From contig NZ_JBCJKP010000001.1 in the NCBI RefSeq assembly GCF_039503195.1, forward strand, positions 558,001-622,000: a DNA stretch of 64,000 nucleotides. Reading direction: 5' to 3'. This document shows, piece after piece, positions 8,003 through 17,185 of this stretch (positions are counted from its first letter, which is position 1; every line of letters starts with the position of its first letter). Under the pieces are notes generated by a model. It saw nothing but the letters and a program-made list of their open reading frames with translations, ran no database searches and had not been told where the DNA came from. Position numbers and translations under genes: made by a program. The DNA is from Streptomyces mirabilis. Lineage in GTDB: Bacteria; Actinomycetota; Actinomycetes; Streptomycetales; Streptomycetaceae.

Positions 8003-9631
8003 ATGCGCACGAGGATTGACCGCCGGACTTCGGGACACACGCACGATGTGCTGAAGATACTTCTGGTCGTCCTGCTCGGCTCGCTGGCGGTGGCAGGCTC
8101 GGTCACCGCCGTCCTGGTGTCACCCTGGTGGTGGGCCGCGGCCTCCCCTTTGCTCGTGCTCGCGCTCGTGGCCGTCCACGATCTCGTGCAGCGTCGGCAT
8201 TCCGTCCTGCGGAACTACCCGCTGCTCGGGCATCTCCGATTCGCGCTGGAGGCGCTGCGGCCGGAGCTCCAGCAGTACTTCATCGAGCGCAACTTCGACG
8301 GCCGCCCCTTCGACCGTGACACCCGCAGCATCGTCTACGAGCGTGCCAAGGGCACCGACGCCGAGGAACCGTTCGGCACCGAACTCGACCTGTACCGGAC
8401 GGGCAGCGAGTTCCTCACCCCGTCCATGGCCCCCCGATCGGTGCGCGCCGAGGCGCCGCGTGTCCGAATCGGCGGGCCCGAGTGCACCCGGCCGTACGAC
8501 ATGGCCCTGCTCAACGTCTCGGCGATGAGCTTCGGCTCGCTGTCGGCCAATGCCGTACTGGCCCTCAACACCGGTGCGCAGCTGGGCAGTTTCGCCCACG
8601 ACACAGGTGAGGGCGGTCTGTCGGAGTACCACCTGCGCCCCGGCGGGGATCTCGTCTGGGAGATCGGCACCGGATACTTCGGCTGCCGGACCGACGACGG
8701 GGACTTCGACGAGCGGCAGTTCGCCGAGAAGGCGGCGCACCAGCAGGTCAAGTGCGTGTCGTTGAAGATCAGCCAGGGCGCCAAACCCGGCATCGGAGGA
8801 GTCCTGCCGGGTGCCAAGGTGAACGCGGAGATCGCCGCGGTGCGTGGGGTTCCACAAGGGGAGACCGTCATCTCGCCGCCCTTCCACCGCGTCTACTCCA
8901 CACCGCGCGAGCTGGTGCGCTTCCTGGCCCGGATGCGCGAACTGGCCGACGGCAAGCCCGTCGGGTTCAAGCTCTGCGTCGGCTCGCGCCGTGAGTTCCT
9001 CGCCGTGTGCAAGGCGATGCTGGAGGAGGGCAGCACACCGGACTTCATCATCGTCGACGGCGCGGAGGGCGGCACGGGCGCGGCGCCGCTCGAGTTCGCG
9101 GACAATGTCGGCCTGCCGCTGGGTGAGGGACTGATGACCGTACACAACGCCCTCGTGGGCGTCGGATTGCGCGACCGGATCCGGATCGGTGCAAGCGGCA
9201 AGGTCGCCACCGGCGGCGACCTGGTCAAGCGCCTGCTCCAGGGAGCCGACTACACCAACTCCGCCCGCGCCATGATGTTCGCGATCGGATGCATCCAGGC
9301 CCAGCGCTGCCACACCAACGCCTGCCCCGTAGGGGTCGCCACCCAGGACGAACGACGCGCCCGCGCCGTTGATGTTCCCGACAAGTCCCAGCGCGTACGG
9401 CGCTATCAGCAGGCAACGGTCAAGAGCGCTCTCCAGATCATGGCCTCGATGGGCGTCGACGACCCGCGCGGGCTGCGCCCCCACATGCTGCTCCAGCGGG
9501 TGAACCCGCACACCGTCCGCTCCTACGCGGAACTCCACGACTGGCTCACCCTCGGACAACTGCTCGCATCGGCGCCCTCCAGCTGGGCAGCCGACTGGAA
9601 GGCAGCAGACCCGGACCGCTTCACCCACTGA
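8003..9631 (+). CDS. FMN-binding glutamate synthase-like protein
   Basis: A 542-residue enzyme matching the central FMN-binding TIM barrel of glutamate synthase without the amidotransferase domain. Two N-terminal membrane segments (about residues 16-55) precede the barrel. Barrel motifs include SAMSFGSLSANAVLALNTGA, IIVDGAEGGTGAAP and IRIGASGKVATGGD. Cys430, Cys436 and Cys441 fit the [3Fe-4S] site. Such stand-alone proteins are redox enzymes of uncertain substrate. I chose ATG 8003 to match family length, although its GGAGGG is adjacent; TTG 8016 is an alternative. Confidence 0.82.
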   Translation: MRTRIDRRTSGHTHDVLKILLVVLLGSLAVAGSVTAVLVSPWWWAAASPLLVLALVAVHDLVQRRHSVLRNYPLLGHLRFALEALRPELQQYFIERNFDGRPFDRDTRSIVYERAKGTDAEEPFGTELDLYRTGSEFLTPSMAPRSVRAEAPRVRIGGPECTRPYDMALLNVSAMSFGSLSANAVLALNTGAQLGSFAHDTGEGGLSEYHLRPGGDLVWEIGTGYFGCRTDDGDFDERQFAEKAAHQQVKCVSLKISQGAKPGIGGVLPGAKVNAEIAAVRGVPQGETVISPPFHRVYSTPRELVRFLARMRELADGKPVGFKLCVGSRREFLAVCKAMLEEGSTPDFIIVDGAEGGTGAAPLEFADNVGLPLGEGLMTVHNALVGVGLRDRIRIGASGKVATGGDLVKRLLQGADYTNSARAMMFAIGCIQAQRCHTNACPVGVATQDERRARAVDVPDKSQRVRRYQQATVKSALQIMASMGVDDPRGLRPHMLLQRVNPHTVRSYAELHDWLTLGQLLASAPSSWAADWKAADPDRFTH

Positions 9632-9677
9632 ACCCGGCCCTCATTCCGAGGGCCGCACCGGACCGAAGGGCACTCCC

Positions 9678-11405
9678 GTGGCACGAACCGTCGCCAGCGT
9701 GATCGTCGACGCACTCAAGGACCTGGGCGTCCAGCATGTCTTCGGAGTGGTCGGAGACGCCTTGAATCCACTGACCGACGCGATCCGCACCACTGACGAC
9801 CTGAACTGGGTCGGCTGCCGGCACGAAGAAGCCGCGGCCTTCGCCGCCGGAGCGCAGTCCCAGCTCTCGGGAACTCTCGGAGTGTGCATGGGAACGGTGG
9901 GACCCGGCTCCGTACACCTTCTCAACGGGCTCTACGACGCGGCCAAGAGCCGTACCCCCGTTCTCGCGATCTGCGGTCAGGTTCCCCTCGCCGAGGTGGG
10001 AAGCGACTACTTCCAGGAAGTCGACAACGACCTGCTCTTCCGTGACGTGGCCGTCTACCGTGCCACGGTCTCCTCCCCCGACCAGATGCCGCGGATGCTG
10101 GAGTCGGCCGTACGTACGGCTGTCAGCCAAGGCGGAGTGGCGGTGCTCACCGTGCCCGGGGACCTGGGCGACCAGGAGCTGAGCGACGACCGGCCCGCCC
10201 GCTTCGCCCTCACCCGCCCCGTCACCCGCCCGGACGACCCGGCGCTCGCGGAGGCCGCCGAACTCCTGAACGGCGCCGACCGCGTCACGCTGCTCGTCGG
10301 CCGCGGAGCGCGCGCCGCCCGCGCCGAGGTCCTGCGGACCGCCGAAGTGCTCGCCGCGCCGATGGTGCTCACGCTCAAGGCGAAGGAGGGGTTCGAGGGG
10401 GAGAACGACTTCCAGGTGGGGCAGACCGGTCTGATAGGCAACCCCGCCGCTTCCCACGCGCTCGACAGCGGCGACGTGCTCCTGATGCTGGGTACCGACT
10501 TCCCGTACCGGGACTGGTACCCGAAGGGGTGCAAGGTCGTCCAGATCGACACCCGTGAGGAACACTTGGGCCGCCGGGTTCCCGTGGACGTGGGTCTGAC
10601 GGGCGATGTGGGCGCGACACTACGAGCCTTGCTCCCGCTGCTGAAGGCGGTCCCCGACCACGGCCACCTGGACGACGCGCGGGAACGGTTCGCCCACTGG
10701 CAGGAAGGACAGCGGCGCCTGGCCGACCCGCGTCACGAGCGCCGCTGGACCGGGAAGCTGAGGGCCGCTCTGGACAACCGTGACCATGAGATCCGCCCCG
10801 AGGCACTGGCCGCCGCGGTGGACGCCTACGCCGCCGAGGACGCCGTCTTCACGTCCGACACCGGAATGGCCACCGTCTGGCTGTCGCGCTTCGTGACCAT
10901 GCGCGGCAGCCGGCGCCTGATCGGCTCGTACAACCTCGGCTCGATGGCCAATGCCATGCCCCAGGCCCTCGGGGCCCAGCTCTGGGCGCCCGATCGCCAG
11001 ACCGTCGCCTTCTGCGGCGACGGCGGGCTGAGCATGCTGCTCGGCGACCTCATGACGGTCAAGACGTACCAACTGCCGGTGAAGCTCGTGGTCTTCGACA
11101 ACCGCCGGCTGGGGATGGTCAAACTCGAACAGGAGCAGGCCGGCCTGCCTGAATTCGGCACGGAACTCGACAACCCCGACTTCGCCGCGGTCGCGGCCGC
11201 GCTCGGCCTCACCGGCATCCGCGTCACCGACCCGGCCGACCTCCACGACAGCGTGCGCCGGGCCCTCGACACCCCTGGACCGGTCCTGCTGGATGTGCTG
11301 ACCAACCCCGAGGAGGTGGCCGTGCCGGGCAAGCCGACGGTGGCACAGGGGTGGGGCTTCGCGATCGCCAAGGTCAAGGAGATTCTTCCGAGCCGCGAAG
11401 GCTGA
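9678..11405 (+). CDS. poxB: Thiamine-diphosphate-dependent pyruvate oxidase/dehydrogenase (PoxB-like)
   Basis: A 575-residue enzyme with the three-domain ThDP fold. The catalytic Glu is in GCRHEEAAAFAAGAQ (residues 47-61), the central domain spans about 190-330, and the ThDP-Mg motif is FCGDGGLSMLLGDL followed by VFDNRRLGM. It would decarboxylate pyruvate oxidatively to acetate, passing electrons to quinone. GTG 9678 is preceded by GAAGGG. It follows the FMN enzyme by 46 bases. Membrane quinone coupling is known for E. coli PoxB and only inferred here. Confidence 0.8.
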   Translation: MARTVASVIVDALKDLGVQHVFGVVGDALNPLTDAIRTTDDLNWVGCRHEEAAAFAAGAQSQLSGTLGVCMGTVGPGSVHLLNGLYDAAKSRTPVLAICGQVPLAEVGSDYFQEVDNDLLFRDVAVYRATVSSPDQMPRMLESAVRTAVSQGGVAVLTVPGDLGDQELSDDRPARFALTRPVTRPDDPALAEAAELLNGADRVTLLVGRGARAARAEVLRTAEVLAAPMVLTLKAKEGFEGENDFQVGQTGLIGNPAASHALDSGDVLLMLGTDFPYRDWYPKGCKVVQIDTREEHLGRRVPVDVGLTGDVGATLRALLPLLKAVPDHGHLDDARERFAHWQEGQRRLADPRHERRWTGKLRAALDNRDHEIRPEALAAAVDAYAAEDAVFTSDTGMATVWLSRFVTMRGSRRLIGSYNLGSMANAMPQALGAQLWAPDRQTVAFCGDGGLSMLLGDLMTVKTYQLPVKLVVFDNRRLGMVKLEQEQAGLPEFGTELDNPDFAAVAAALGLTGIRVTDPADLHDSVRRALDTPGPVLLDVLTNPEEVAVPGKPTVAQGWGFAIAKVKEILPSREG

Positions 11406-11648
11406 CCGGGAGCACGGTCCCCTGCCCGCTCCGGGTCAAAGGTGACGGTGCGACTCACCGCCCGTACGGATGGGTTGGCGGCCGAGCACCCCCGAGCCAC
11501 ACCGTGACGCGCTGGCCGAAATCGGCATCGAATCGGGCAACTGGCGCCACGGCGTGCGCGCCATCGGCGCCCCGACCGGGCGCCCGGTCACCACTGAAGC
11601 CACTCGGTCCCGGGAGGGGGCCGTAGAACCGTCTGCGAGGATGGGCGT

Positions 11649-12458
11649 ATGACTGTGCGGAGCAGGAATCATGTGACGGTGACCGGCCAGTCCGGTCGCC
11701 CCGTACTGATGCTGGCGCACGGGTTCGGGTGCGACCAGAACATGTGGCGCCTGGTGGTACCGCTTCTGGAGCGCGACTTCACCGTAGTGCTCTTCGACCA
11801 CGTGGGAGCGGGGCGTTCCGATCTTTCGGCGTGGAACATGGAGCGTTATTCGTCGATGGAGGGATACGCCGATGACGTGCTGGAGATCTGCCATGAGCTG
11901 TCGCTCGGGCCGGTGATCTTTGTGGGGCACTCGGTGAGCGCGATGATGGGCGTTCTGGCTGCGGCGCGGGAGCCGGAGGCCTTCGCCGGTCTGATCCTGC
12001 TCGCCCCGTCGCCGTGTTTCATCGACGATCCGGCCGCCGGCTACCGGGGTGGGTTCAGTGCCGAGGACATCGATGAGCTTCTGGAATCGCTGGATGCGAA
12101 CTATCTGGGCTGGTCAGGCGCCATGGCTCCGGTGATCATGGGTAATCCCGAGCGTCCGGAACTGAGTGAGGAGCTCACCAACAGCTTCTGCCGAACCGAT
12201 CCGGACATCGCCCGGACGTTTGCCCGGGTGACCTTCCTGTCCGACAACCGCGACGACCTCGCCAAGGTCACCGTGCCCACCTTGGTCGCGCAGTGCTCCA
12301 GCGACGCGATCGCGCCCCCGGAGGTCGGAACCTTCGTGCAGTCACGGATCCCCGGCAGCCGCCTGGTCACGTTGAACGCGACCGGGCACTGCCCCCAGCT
12401 CGCCGCCCCGGAGGAGACGGCTGCCGCGATCATCGCCTTCGCGGGTGCGGGCCGATGA
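11649..12458 (+). CDS. rsbQ: RsbQ-like alpha/beta hydrolase (KAI2/D14 family)
   Basis: A 269-residue alpha/beta hydrolase with the catalytic triad Ser95 (FVGHSVSAM), Asp219 (CSSDAIAP) and His247 (ATGHCPQ). That spacing matches Bacillus RsbQ and the plant strigolactone/karrikin receptors D14/KAI2. In Bacillus, RsbQ makes or perceives a hydrophobic cofactor and activates the phosphatase RsbP under energy stress. The next gene is a PAS-PP2C phosphatase, its expected partner, and the stop overlaps that gene's start (ATGATG at 12455). Confidence 0.88.
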   Translation: MTVRSRNHVTVTGQSGRPVLMLAHGFGCDQNMWRLVVPLLERDFTVVLFDHVGAGRSDLSAWNMERYSSMEGYADDVLEICHELSLGPVIFVGHSVSAMMGVLAAAREPEAFAGLILLAPSPCFIDDPAAGYRGGFSAEDIDELLESLDANYLGWSGAMAPVIMGNPERPELSEELTNSFCRTDPDIARTFARVTFLSDNRDDLAKVTVPTLVAQCSSDAIAPPEVGTFVQSRIPGSRLVTLNATGHCPQLAAPEETAAAIIAFAGAGR

Positions 12459-13708
12459 TGCGCAAGGCCAGTGAGGGCGGGGGCAGCGAGAGCCGCGACG
12501 ACCACGCGGCGTTCTCCGCGCTGCTGGAAGACAGCGCGGAGGACCTGTACGAGCGTGCGCCGTGCGGCTACCTCTCCACCCTGCTGGACGGCACGATCGC
12601 GAAGATCAACACGACGCTGCTCGACTGGCTGGGCTACCAACGTGGCGACCTGGTGGGCCGCAAGACCTTCTCCGACCTGCTCACCGTGGGAGGCCGGCTC
12701 TACCACGAGACGCACTTCGCTCCGCTGCTGCGCATGCAGGGGGAGGTCAGCGGAATCGCTCTGGAACTCAAGACGGCCGACGGCGGCCGTCTGCCGGTAC
12801 TGGTGACCTCCACGGTCAAGACCGGCAGCGACGGGCAGCCACTGCTGATCCGTACCACCGTCTTCGACGCCCGCGACCGCCGCGCCTACGAGACCGAGCT
12901 GCTGCGCGCGCGGCAGGAAGCAGAACGCGAACGCGAGGAACTCAAGCGCCTCAACGCCACCCTGCAGCGGACCCTCCTGCCTCCGACCCTGGTGAATGTG
13001 CCCGGCTTGGATGTGGCCGCGCACTACCACATCGCCTCGACCGACAAGGTCGGCGGCGATTTCTACGACCTGTTCCCTCTCGCCTCGGGAACCTGGGGAC
13101 TGTTCCTGGGCGACGTGTGCGGCAAGGGCGCGGCCGCAGCGGCCGTCACCTCCCTGGCCCGCTACACCCTGCGTGCCGCCGCCGTCTACGACCCCGATCC
13201 GGTCGCCGTCCTGAGCAACCTCAACACGGTTCTCAACCACGAATACAACGGCCAGGACCCGCGGTTCTGCACGGTCGTCTTCGGACTGCTCGTCCCCGAC
13301 GCAGACCGAGGCGGCTTCCGTGTCACCCTGGCCAGCGGCGGCCACCCCCCTGCCCTGCTCATGCGGGCCGACGGCAGTGCCGACTACCTCCCCACCCCCG
13401 GCGGGCAGCTCATCGGCGCCCTGCCCGACGCCCACATCGCCACCACCACCGTCCGCCTTGACCTCGGCGACACCCTGCTGCTCCACACGGACGGCCTCAC
13501 CGAAGCACACACCGCCCAGATCACGGACGGCGACCGCTACGGTGACGACGCTCTCCTCGACTTCGCCCAAGTCCTGGCACCGACGACCGCCTCCGACGCC
13601 GTGGCCGCGGTCCGTGACCTGCTCGACACACTCGGCACCGGAGTGGACGACGACACCGCCGTGCTCGCCATCAGCGTGCCCCGGCCCACCAGTGAAGAGC
13701 AGCCGTGA
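12455..13708 (+). CDS. rsbP: RsbP-like PAS-PP2C phosphatase
   Basis: A 417-residue SpoIIE-type serine phosphatase. An N-terminal PAS domain (about residues 25-145; APCGYLSTLLDGTIAKINTT, then WLGYQRGDLVGR) is joined by a charged coiled coil (about 148-180) to the PP2C domain (from about 190). Metal-binding motifs are DKVGGDFYDLF, FLGDVCGKGAAAAAV, HTDGLTEA and VDDDTAVLAI. It should dephosphorylate an anti-anti-sigma factor when its PAS domain is engaged by the upstream hydrolase. Its stop overlaps the GTG of the STAS gene. Confidence 0.88.
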   Translation: MMRKASEGGGSESRDDHAAFSALLEDSAEDLYERAPCGYLSTLLDGTIAKINTTLLDWLGYQRGDLVGRKTFSDLLTVGGRLYHETHFAPLLRMQGEVSGIALELKTADGGRLPVLVTSTVKTGSDGQPLLIRTTVFDARDRRAYETELLRARQEAEREREELKRLNATLQRTLLPPTLVNVPGLDVAAHYHIASTDKVGGDFYDLFPLASGTWGLFLGDVCGKGAAAAAVTSLARYTLRAAAVYDPDPVAVLSNLNTVLNHEYNGQDPRFCTVVFGLLVPDADRGGFRVTLASGGHPPALLMRADGSADYLPTPGGQLIGALPDAHIATTTVRLDLGDTLLLHTDGLTEAHTAQITDGDRYGDDALLDFAQVLAPTTASDAVAAVRDLLDTLGTGVDDDTAVLAISVPRPTSEEQP

Positions 13709-14070
13709 CCCAGCTGACCGTCCGCACGCGCGCCACCCCCGCCGGACCCGTCGTCGAACTGTCCGGAGCACTCGACAACGACAGCGCCCCCGACGTACGT
13801 ACGCTCCTGCCCCGCCTGAAACTCCAGGCAGGCCAGCAGCTCGTCATCGACCTGACCGGCATCACCTTCTGCGACTCCAGCGGCATCACCGTCCTGATCG
13901 CCGCCCGCAATCACGCCCTCGCCGCCCGGGCGGACATCGCCCTGGCGGCGGTCCCCGACCGCGTCAACCGAATGCTCCACATCGTCGGGCTGGACCAGGT
14001 CTTCCCCACCCACCCCACCGCACGAGCAGCCGCAGAAGCCTGGACACCACCCGGCCCCACCCCTGAATGA
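13705..14070 (+). CDS. STAS-domain anti-anti-sigma factor (RsbV-like)
   Basis: A 121-residue STAS protein. Residues 46-66 (LVIDLTGITFCDSSGITVLI) hold the phosphorylation site; Ser58 in D-S-S-G is the residue expected to be phosphorylated by an RsbW-type kinase and dephosphorylated by the upstream phosphatase. The unphosphorylated form would bind the kinase/anti-sigma factor and free a sigma factor. GTG 13705 overlaps the phosphatase stop. No RsbW kinase or sigma factor gene is seen nearby, so those partners must be elsewhere. Confidence 0.88.
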   Translation: MTQLTVRTRATPAGPVVELSGALDNDSAPDVRTLLPRLKLQAGQQLVIDLTGITFCDSSGITVLIAARNHALAARADIALAAVPDRVNRMLHIVGLDQVFPTHPTARAAAEAWTPPGPTPE

Positions 14071-14363
14071 GCGCATGCCGCGGGTTCATACGTCGCGGCG
14101 CCGGAACAGCGGGCACCGCGAGCACGACCGCTACGAGCGTCCAACCGCCTACATCAGCCAGGAGTCCGCGTCTGCGACGGTGCAGCCGAGGGATCCCTGA
14201 TCCGGCGACCGGTTGTGGACCAGACGCTTCCAGGCGGTGACGACCATCGCGGGGTTGTTCGTCGGCGGACCAACGCTTGCTCTGCGAGAAGATCGTGGGC
14301 AGCATCAGCGGCTGCGGGGCCGTCAGACAGCTGTCCGCCGTGCGCGCCTCCTTCCACTCGAGT
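14071..14363. other. Start of degraded region; no supported gene
   Basis: About 290 bases after the STAS gene. On the minus strand an open frame of about 34 codons starts at ATG near 14240 and reads MVVTAWKRLVHNR, but it has no partner domain I can name. Frames on the plus strand are short and unlike proteins. The change from the tightly packed block before 14,070 to fragments after it is abrupt. Confidence 0.4.
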
Positions 14364-14560
14364 CCCAGGCGATACGTACGACAGATATCCGAGTCACCCG
14401 TCGGCGGGGAGAGACCCGCGGTCATCCTCCTGCACGGCGACATCGGGGTCTCCTCGGGATCCGCCGGCCGGCGCTGGATGACGCCCTTCCTCGGAGCCAA
14501 CGGATTCCGCGTGTACTGCCCGGACTGCCCCGGCCTGGTCGACACCATCAGGCCGGAACA
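14364..14560 (+). pseudogene. Alpha/beta hydrolase N-terminal remnant
   Basis: A fragment of about 65 codons carries PAVILLHGDIGVSSGS, then WMTPFLGANGFRVYCPDCPG, the usual first strands and oxyanion HG motif of an alpha/beta hydrolase. No nucleophile elbow or triad follows; the sequence runs into an IS630-type fragment on the other strand. It has no start with a ribosome site. Confidence 0.4.
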
Positions 14561-14649
14561 CCTGGACGCGACGACATCGTCCACAAGCCGGAAGCCGTAT
14601 GGCCCGAAGTGGTGGAGATGGGCGTCCGAGCGGCGCTCGCACAGCGCGA

Positions 14650-14794
14650 GGCCCGGGAGAAGGCCGGCCTGCCGACACTCCAGGAAGCGCCCGCGCCAGA
14701 CACGAACGGTGTCCGCGGTGATGCCCAGCCGGCGTGCGACCTCCGCAATCGCCTGCCCGTCCGCACTCTCCAGGACGATCCGCGACCTCAGCAT
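14650..14794 (-). pseudogene. IS630-type transposase helix-turn-helix remnant
   Basis: A 48-codon fragment opens with SRIVLESADGQAIAEVARRL and continues GITADTVRVWRGRFLECRQ, the N-terminal helix-turn-helix of IS630-type transposases. The DDE catalytic domain is absent: downstream on the minus strand the sequence turns into the antisense of the hydrolase remnant. It sits directly against the methyltransferase remnant on the opposite strand. Confidence 0.6.
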
Positions 14795-15133
14795 GCTCAG
14801 GCCCGGCGGCCGGCTGATCGCGTCGGTGGACCACCCTTTCGTGGCCTACACGATCCACGATCCTCGGCCCGACTACTTTGCGACCACCGGCTATACCTTC
14901 GATTGGACGTTCAACGGGCAGTCCGTCCCGATGAGGTTCTGGCGCAAGCCGCTGCACGCGATGACCGATGCCTCACCACCGCTGGTTTCCGCCTCTCCGT
15001 CATCAGCGAGCCGCAGCCCGACCCGGCCGCCCGTGAACTGTTCCCCGACGACTTCGATGACCTTTCGACCAAGACCTGCTTCCTGTTCTTCGTCGTCGAG
15101 GTACCGCCATCGGCTGCCGGCTCGGACGACTAG
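14788..15133 (+). pseudogene. Class I SAM methyltransferase C-terminal remnant
   Basis: The fragment starts with LRPGGRLIASVDHPF, the segment after motif III of class I methyltransferases, and runs through YTFDWTFNGQSVPMRFWRKP. Near 14,970 the homology moves to another frame (LTTAGFRLSVISEPQPDPAA to the stop at 15,133); one missing base would restore GAT-GCN-CTC. The SAM-binding N-terminal half is missing. Non-functional as it stands. Confidence 0.6.
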
Positions 15134-15304
15134 GTTCTGCACACCGGATCATTTGCCGGAGCCAACATCCGGACGATGTCGGGGCGCAGGACGGGATCGC
15201 GGAAAACACTGCGCCGGCATCCCGAAGGTCATTGCCTGGAAGTAAGAGCACAACCGCTCGCACATACAGGTCCGCGCTCGCGTTGAGCGAATCTCGCCTG
15301 CACG

Positions 15305-15420
15305 AGGACCTGGAAGATTCTCCGCAACTGCCGCCGCAGGGGCGACGACGTCCACCACGCCCTGCTCGACAGCGCCCGCCTGCACAACCCCATCGTCGCG
15401 GGACAAGTGAACGGGTCTCA
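15305..15420 (+). pseudogene. IS5-group transposase C-terminal remnant
   Basis: A frame of about 35 codons reads TWKILRNCRRRGDDVHHALL, then DSARLHN, the C-terminal end of DDE_Tnp_4-type IS5 transposases. A related end (SMKSWKVRRDCRLKGDGVHH) occurs in the larger broken copy at 48,625-49,378. No upstream catalytic domain remains. The rest of 15,134-15,584 holds nothing else I can recognise. Confidence 0.55.
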
Positions 15421-15499
15421 CGGCGGCGAGGCCCCTGGGCAACCCGCAACCCATGACGCCATCGATGTCCGCCGAGCGTCGAGAGTTTCATGGTCATCC

Positions 15500-15660
15500 C
15501 GAGACGCTGGATCGTCGAGCGCGGTTCAACTGACCTTCGCGTCATCCGTTAACCAGCGGAACCCACCCGCATCTCTCCGATATCATGATCGATCTACTTA
15601 GCCAACATCTAACAAATCGGCCAAAACAGTTGATATCGAGATCATCGCGGGTGTTTTCGC
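15500..15660 (+). promoter_or_regulatory. AT-rich tract upstream of and into the PAP2-like gene
   Basis: Positions 15,580-15,670 are much AT-richer than the rest of the window, with several TATC/GATA-type words and few GC codons. This may be the promoter of the membrane protein gene if translation starts at the internal ATG near 15,711 rather than at 15,585. Assignment is by base composition only. Confidence 0.3.
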
Positions 15661-16991
15661 GAATAAACTGCAGAATTGCGTTCGCTGCGTGGCGCCAACC
15701 GCGGGCGATGCTGTGGGGCATGGCAGGCGTGACGGGCCTCGGGTTCCTCATCGCGCTGGAGATCGCCGCGCGTCGTTACGGCCTGCCGGGGCCGATCACC
15801 AATCAGGCGCGAGAGGTGATATTCGCTCCCAAGTCGGGTTTCCTGTTGTACGCCGGTATGGCGTTGATGATGGTCGTGCTCACCCGGCGGCAACGGTTCA
15901 TCGCGGCCGGCGCCGCGATCGCTATCGACGTCGCCTTCTTCCTGGTGCGGTGGGCGGTCGACGCCAAGGTGACCGAGGGCCACCCCTTCGGCAACGGCGC
16001 GTTGTGGGTGATTTTGGGCCATGCGGTGATCGCCATCACGCGCCGCACCGGCCGGGAACGTGTCCTGCTGCTGAAGGGCGTCGGCCTTGGCCTGCTGCTG
16101 GTGACCGGCCGCAAGACTGGCGATACCTGGCTCCTCATCACGTCGAAAATCCGCCCGACAACGCTCGACCAGTACGTGGCAACCGCCGATCACGCACTGG
16201 CCAACCCGTCGTGGGTGGTAGGCCGGATCGTCACAGCCACCGGCCCGATCGGTGCCCATGTTCTCGGAACCGTCTACGTTCAGCTTGCGGTGGCCGCGGT
16301 CATCGTGGCGCTGTACCAGCTGCGTAACGTGGCGGTCGAGCGCCGCTTCCCGCGCCATCATCTGGTGCGCACCTTTCTGGTCATCGGCCTCCTCGGGCCG
16401 GCCATCTACATGATCTTCCCGGTGGTCGGACCGGTCTTCGCCTACGGCGCGGAAGGCGGGCACTGGGCGGTGGCCAACGTGTGGCCGAACACACCGCCGC
16501 CGATCAATGCCCCGCACCAGCTGCCATTCGACGAGATCACCCCACGCAACTGCATGCCCAGCCTGCACACAGCGTGGGCTACCGCGATTTTCATTCATTC
16601 CCGTAAGGGCCCACGGATTCTGCGATTCGCAGGCATGTTCTGGCTGATTGCCACACTCGGCGCCACGCTGGGATTCGGCTACCACTACGGCGTGGATCTC
16701 GTTGCCGGCGTGGTGTTCGCACTCACGATCGAGGCAGCGTTGCGCTCGCTCGACCATGGCTGGGACCGGTCAGGAATCCAGCTGGTCATCTACAGTGCCA
16801 CGGTCTTCGCCGCGCTCTTGGTGTCATATCGCTATCTGCCGGTGCAGATGGCCGAACATCCTTCGGTGTTCGGGCCACTTCTCATTCTGGCGATGGCCTC
16901 AGTGGTCCACGGCTACGTACAGACCGCCAAACTGTGGGACCCGAAGGCCGCACCAGCGCAGCATCCGGAACCGCAACCCGAACTGGCTTGA
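15585..16991 (+). CDS. PAP2-family (AUR1-like) membrane protein
   Basis: A 468-residue protein with many hydrophobic helices and two phosphatase signatures: CMPSLHTAWA (about residues 324-333) and GFGYHYGVDLVAG (about 364-376), equivalent to the catalytic His and His/Asp motifs of PAP2 enzymes. The first PAP2 motif (KxxxxxxRP) is not evident, as in AUR1-like PAP2_3 proteins that transfer inositol phosphate or act on lipid phosphates. ATG 15,585 has no ribosome site; ATG 15,711 or 15,720 are alternatives, and the first 40 codons are less GC-biased than the rest. Flanked by IS debris, so acquired DNA is possible. Confidence 0.65.
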   Translation: MIDLLSQHLTNRPKQLISRSSRVFSRINCRIAFAAWRQPRAMLWGMAGVTGLGFLIALEIAARRYGLPGPITNQAREVIFAPKSGFLLYAGMALMMVVLTRRQRFIAAGAAIAIDVAFFLVRWAVDAKVTEGHPFGNGALWVILGHAVIAITRRTGRERVLLLKGVGLGLLLVTGRKTGDTWLLITSKIRPTTLDQYVATADHALANPSWVVGRIVTATGPIGAHVLGTVYVQLAVAAVIVALYQLRNVAVERRFPRHHLVRTFLVIGLLGPAIYMIFPVVGPVFAYGAEGGHWAVANVWPNTPPPINAPHQLPFDEITPRNCMPSLHTAWATAIFIHSRKGPRILRFAGMFWLIATLGATLGFGYHYGVDLVAGVVFALTIEAALRSLDHGWDRSGIQLVIYSATVFAALLVSYRYLPVQMAEHPSVFGPLLILAMASVVHGYVQTAKLWDPKAAPAQHPEPQPELA

Positions 16992-17185
16992 TTTACAGGC
17001 CATTTCATTTGAGGAGTCTGCGGTAGCAGACGAGTGGGGCCGCGACAGTTCGTTCCGTGCACAGCCGGCCTTGTCCACGATCGCAAGCGCGGCCAAGGCC
17101 TCCCACCGTGAGACCGACGACGGCCTCCGTCCGCCCTGCGGGCGGGCCGGCACCGGAGGCACCACCCGGGGAGAGTTCCCACAGG

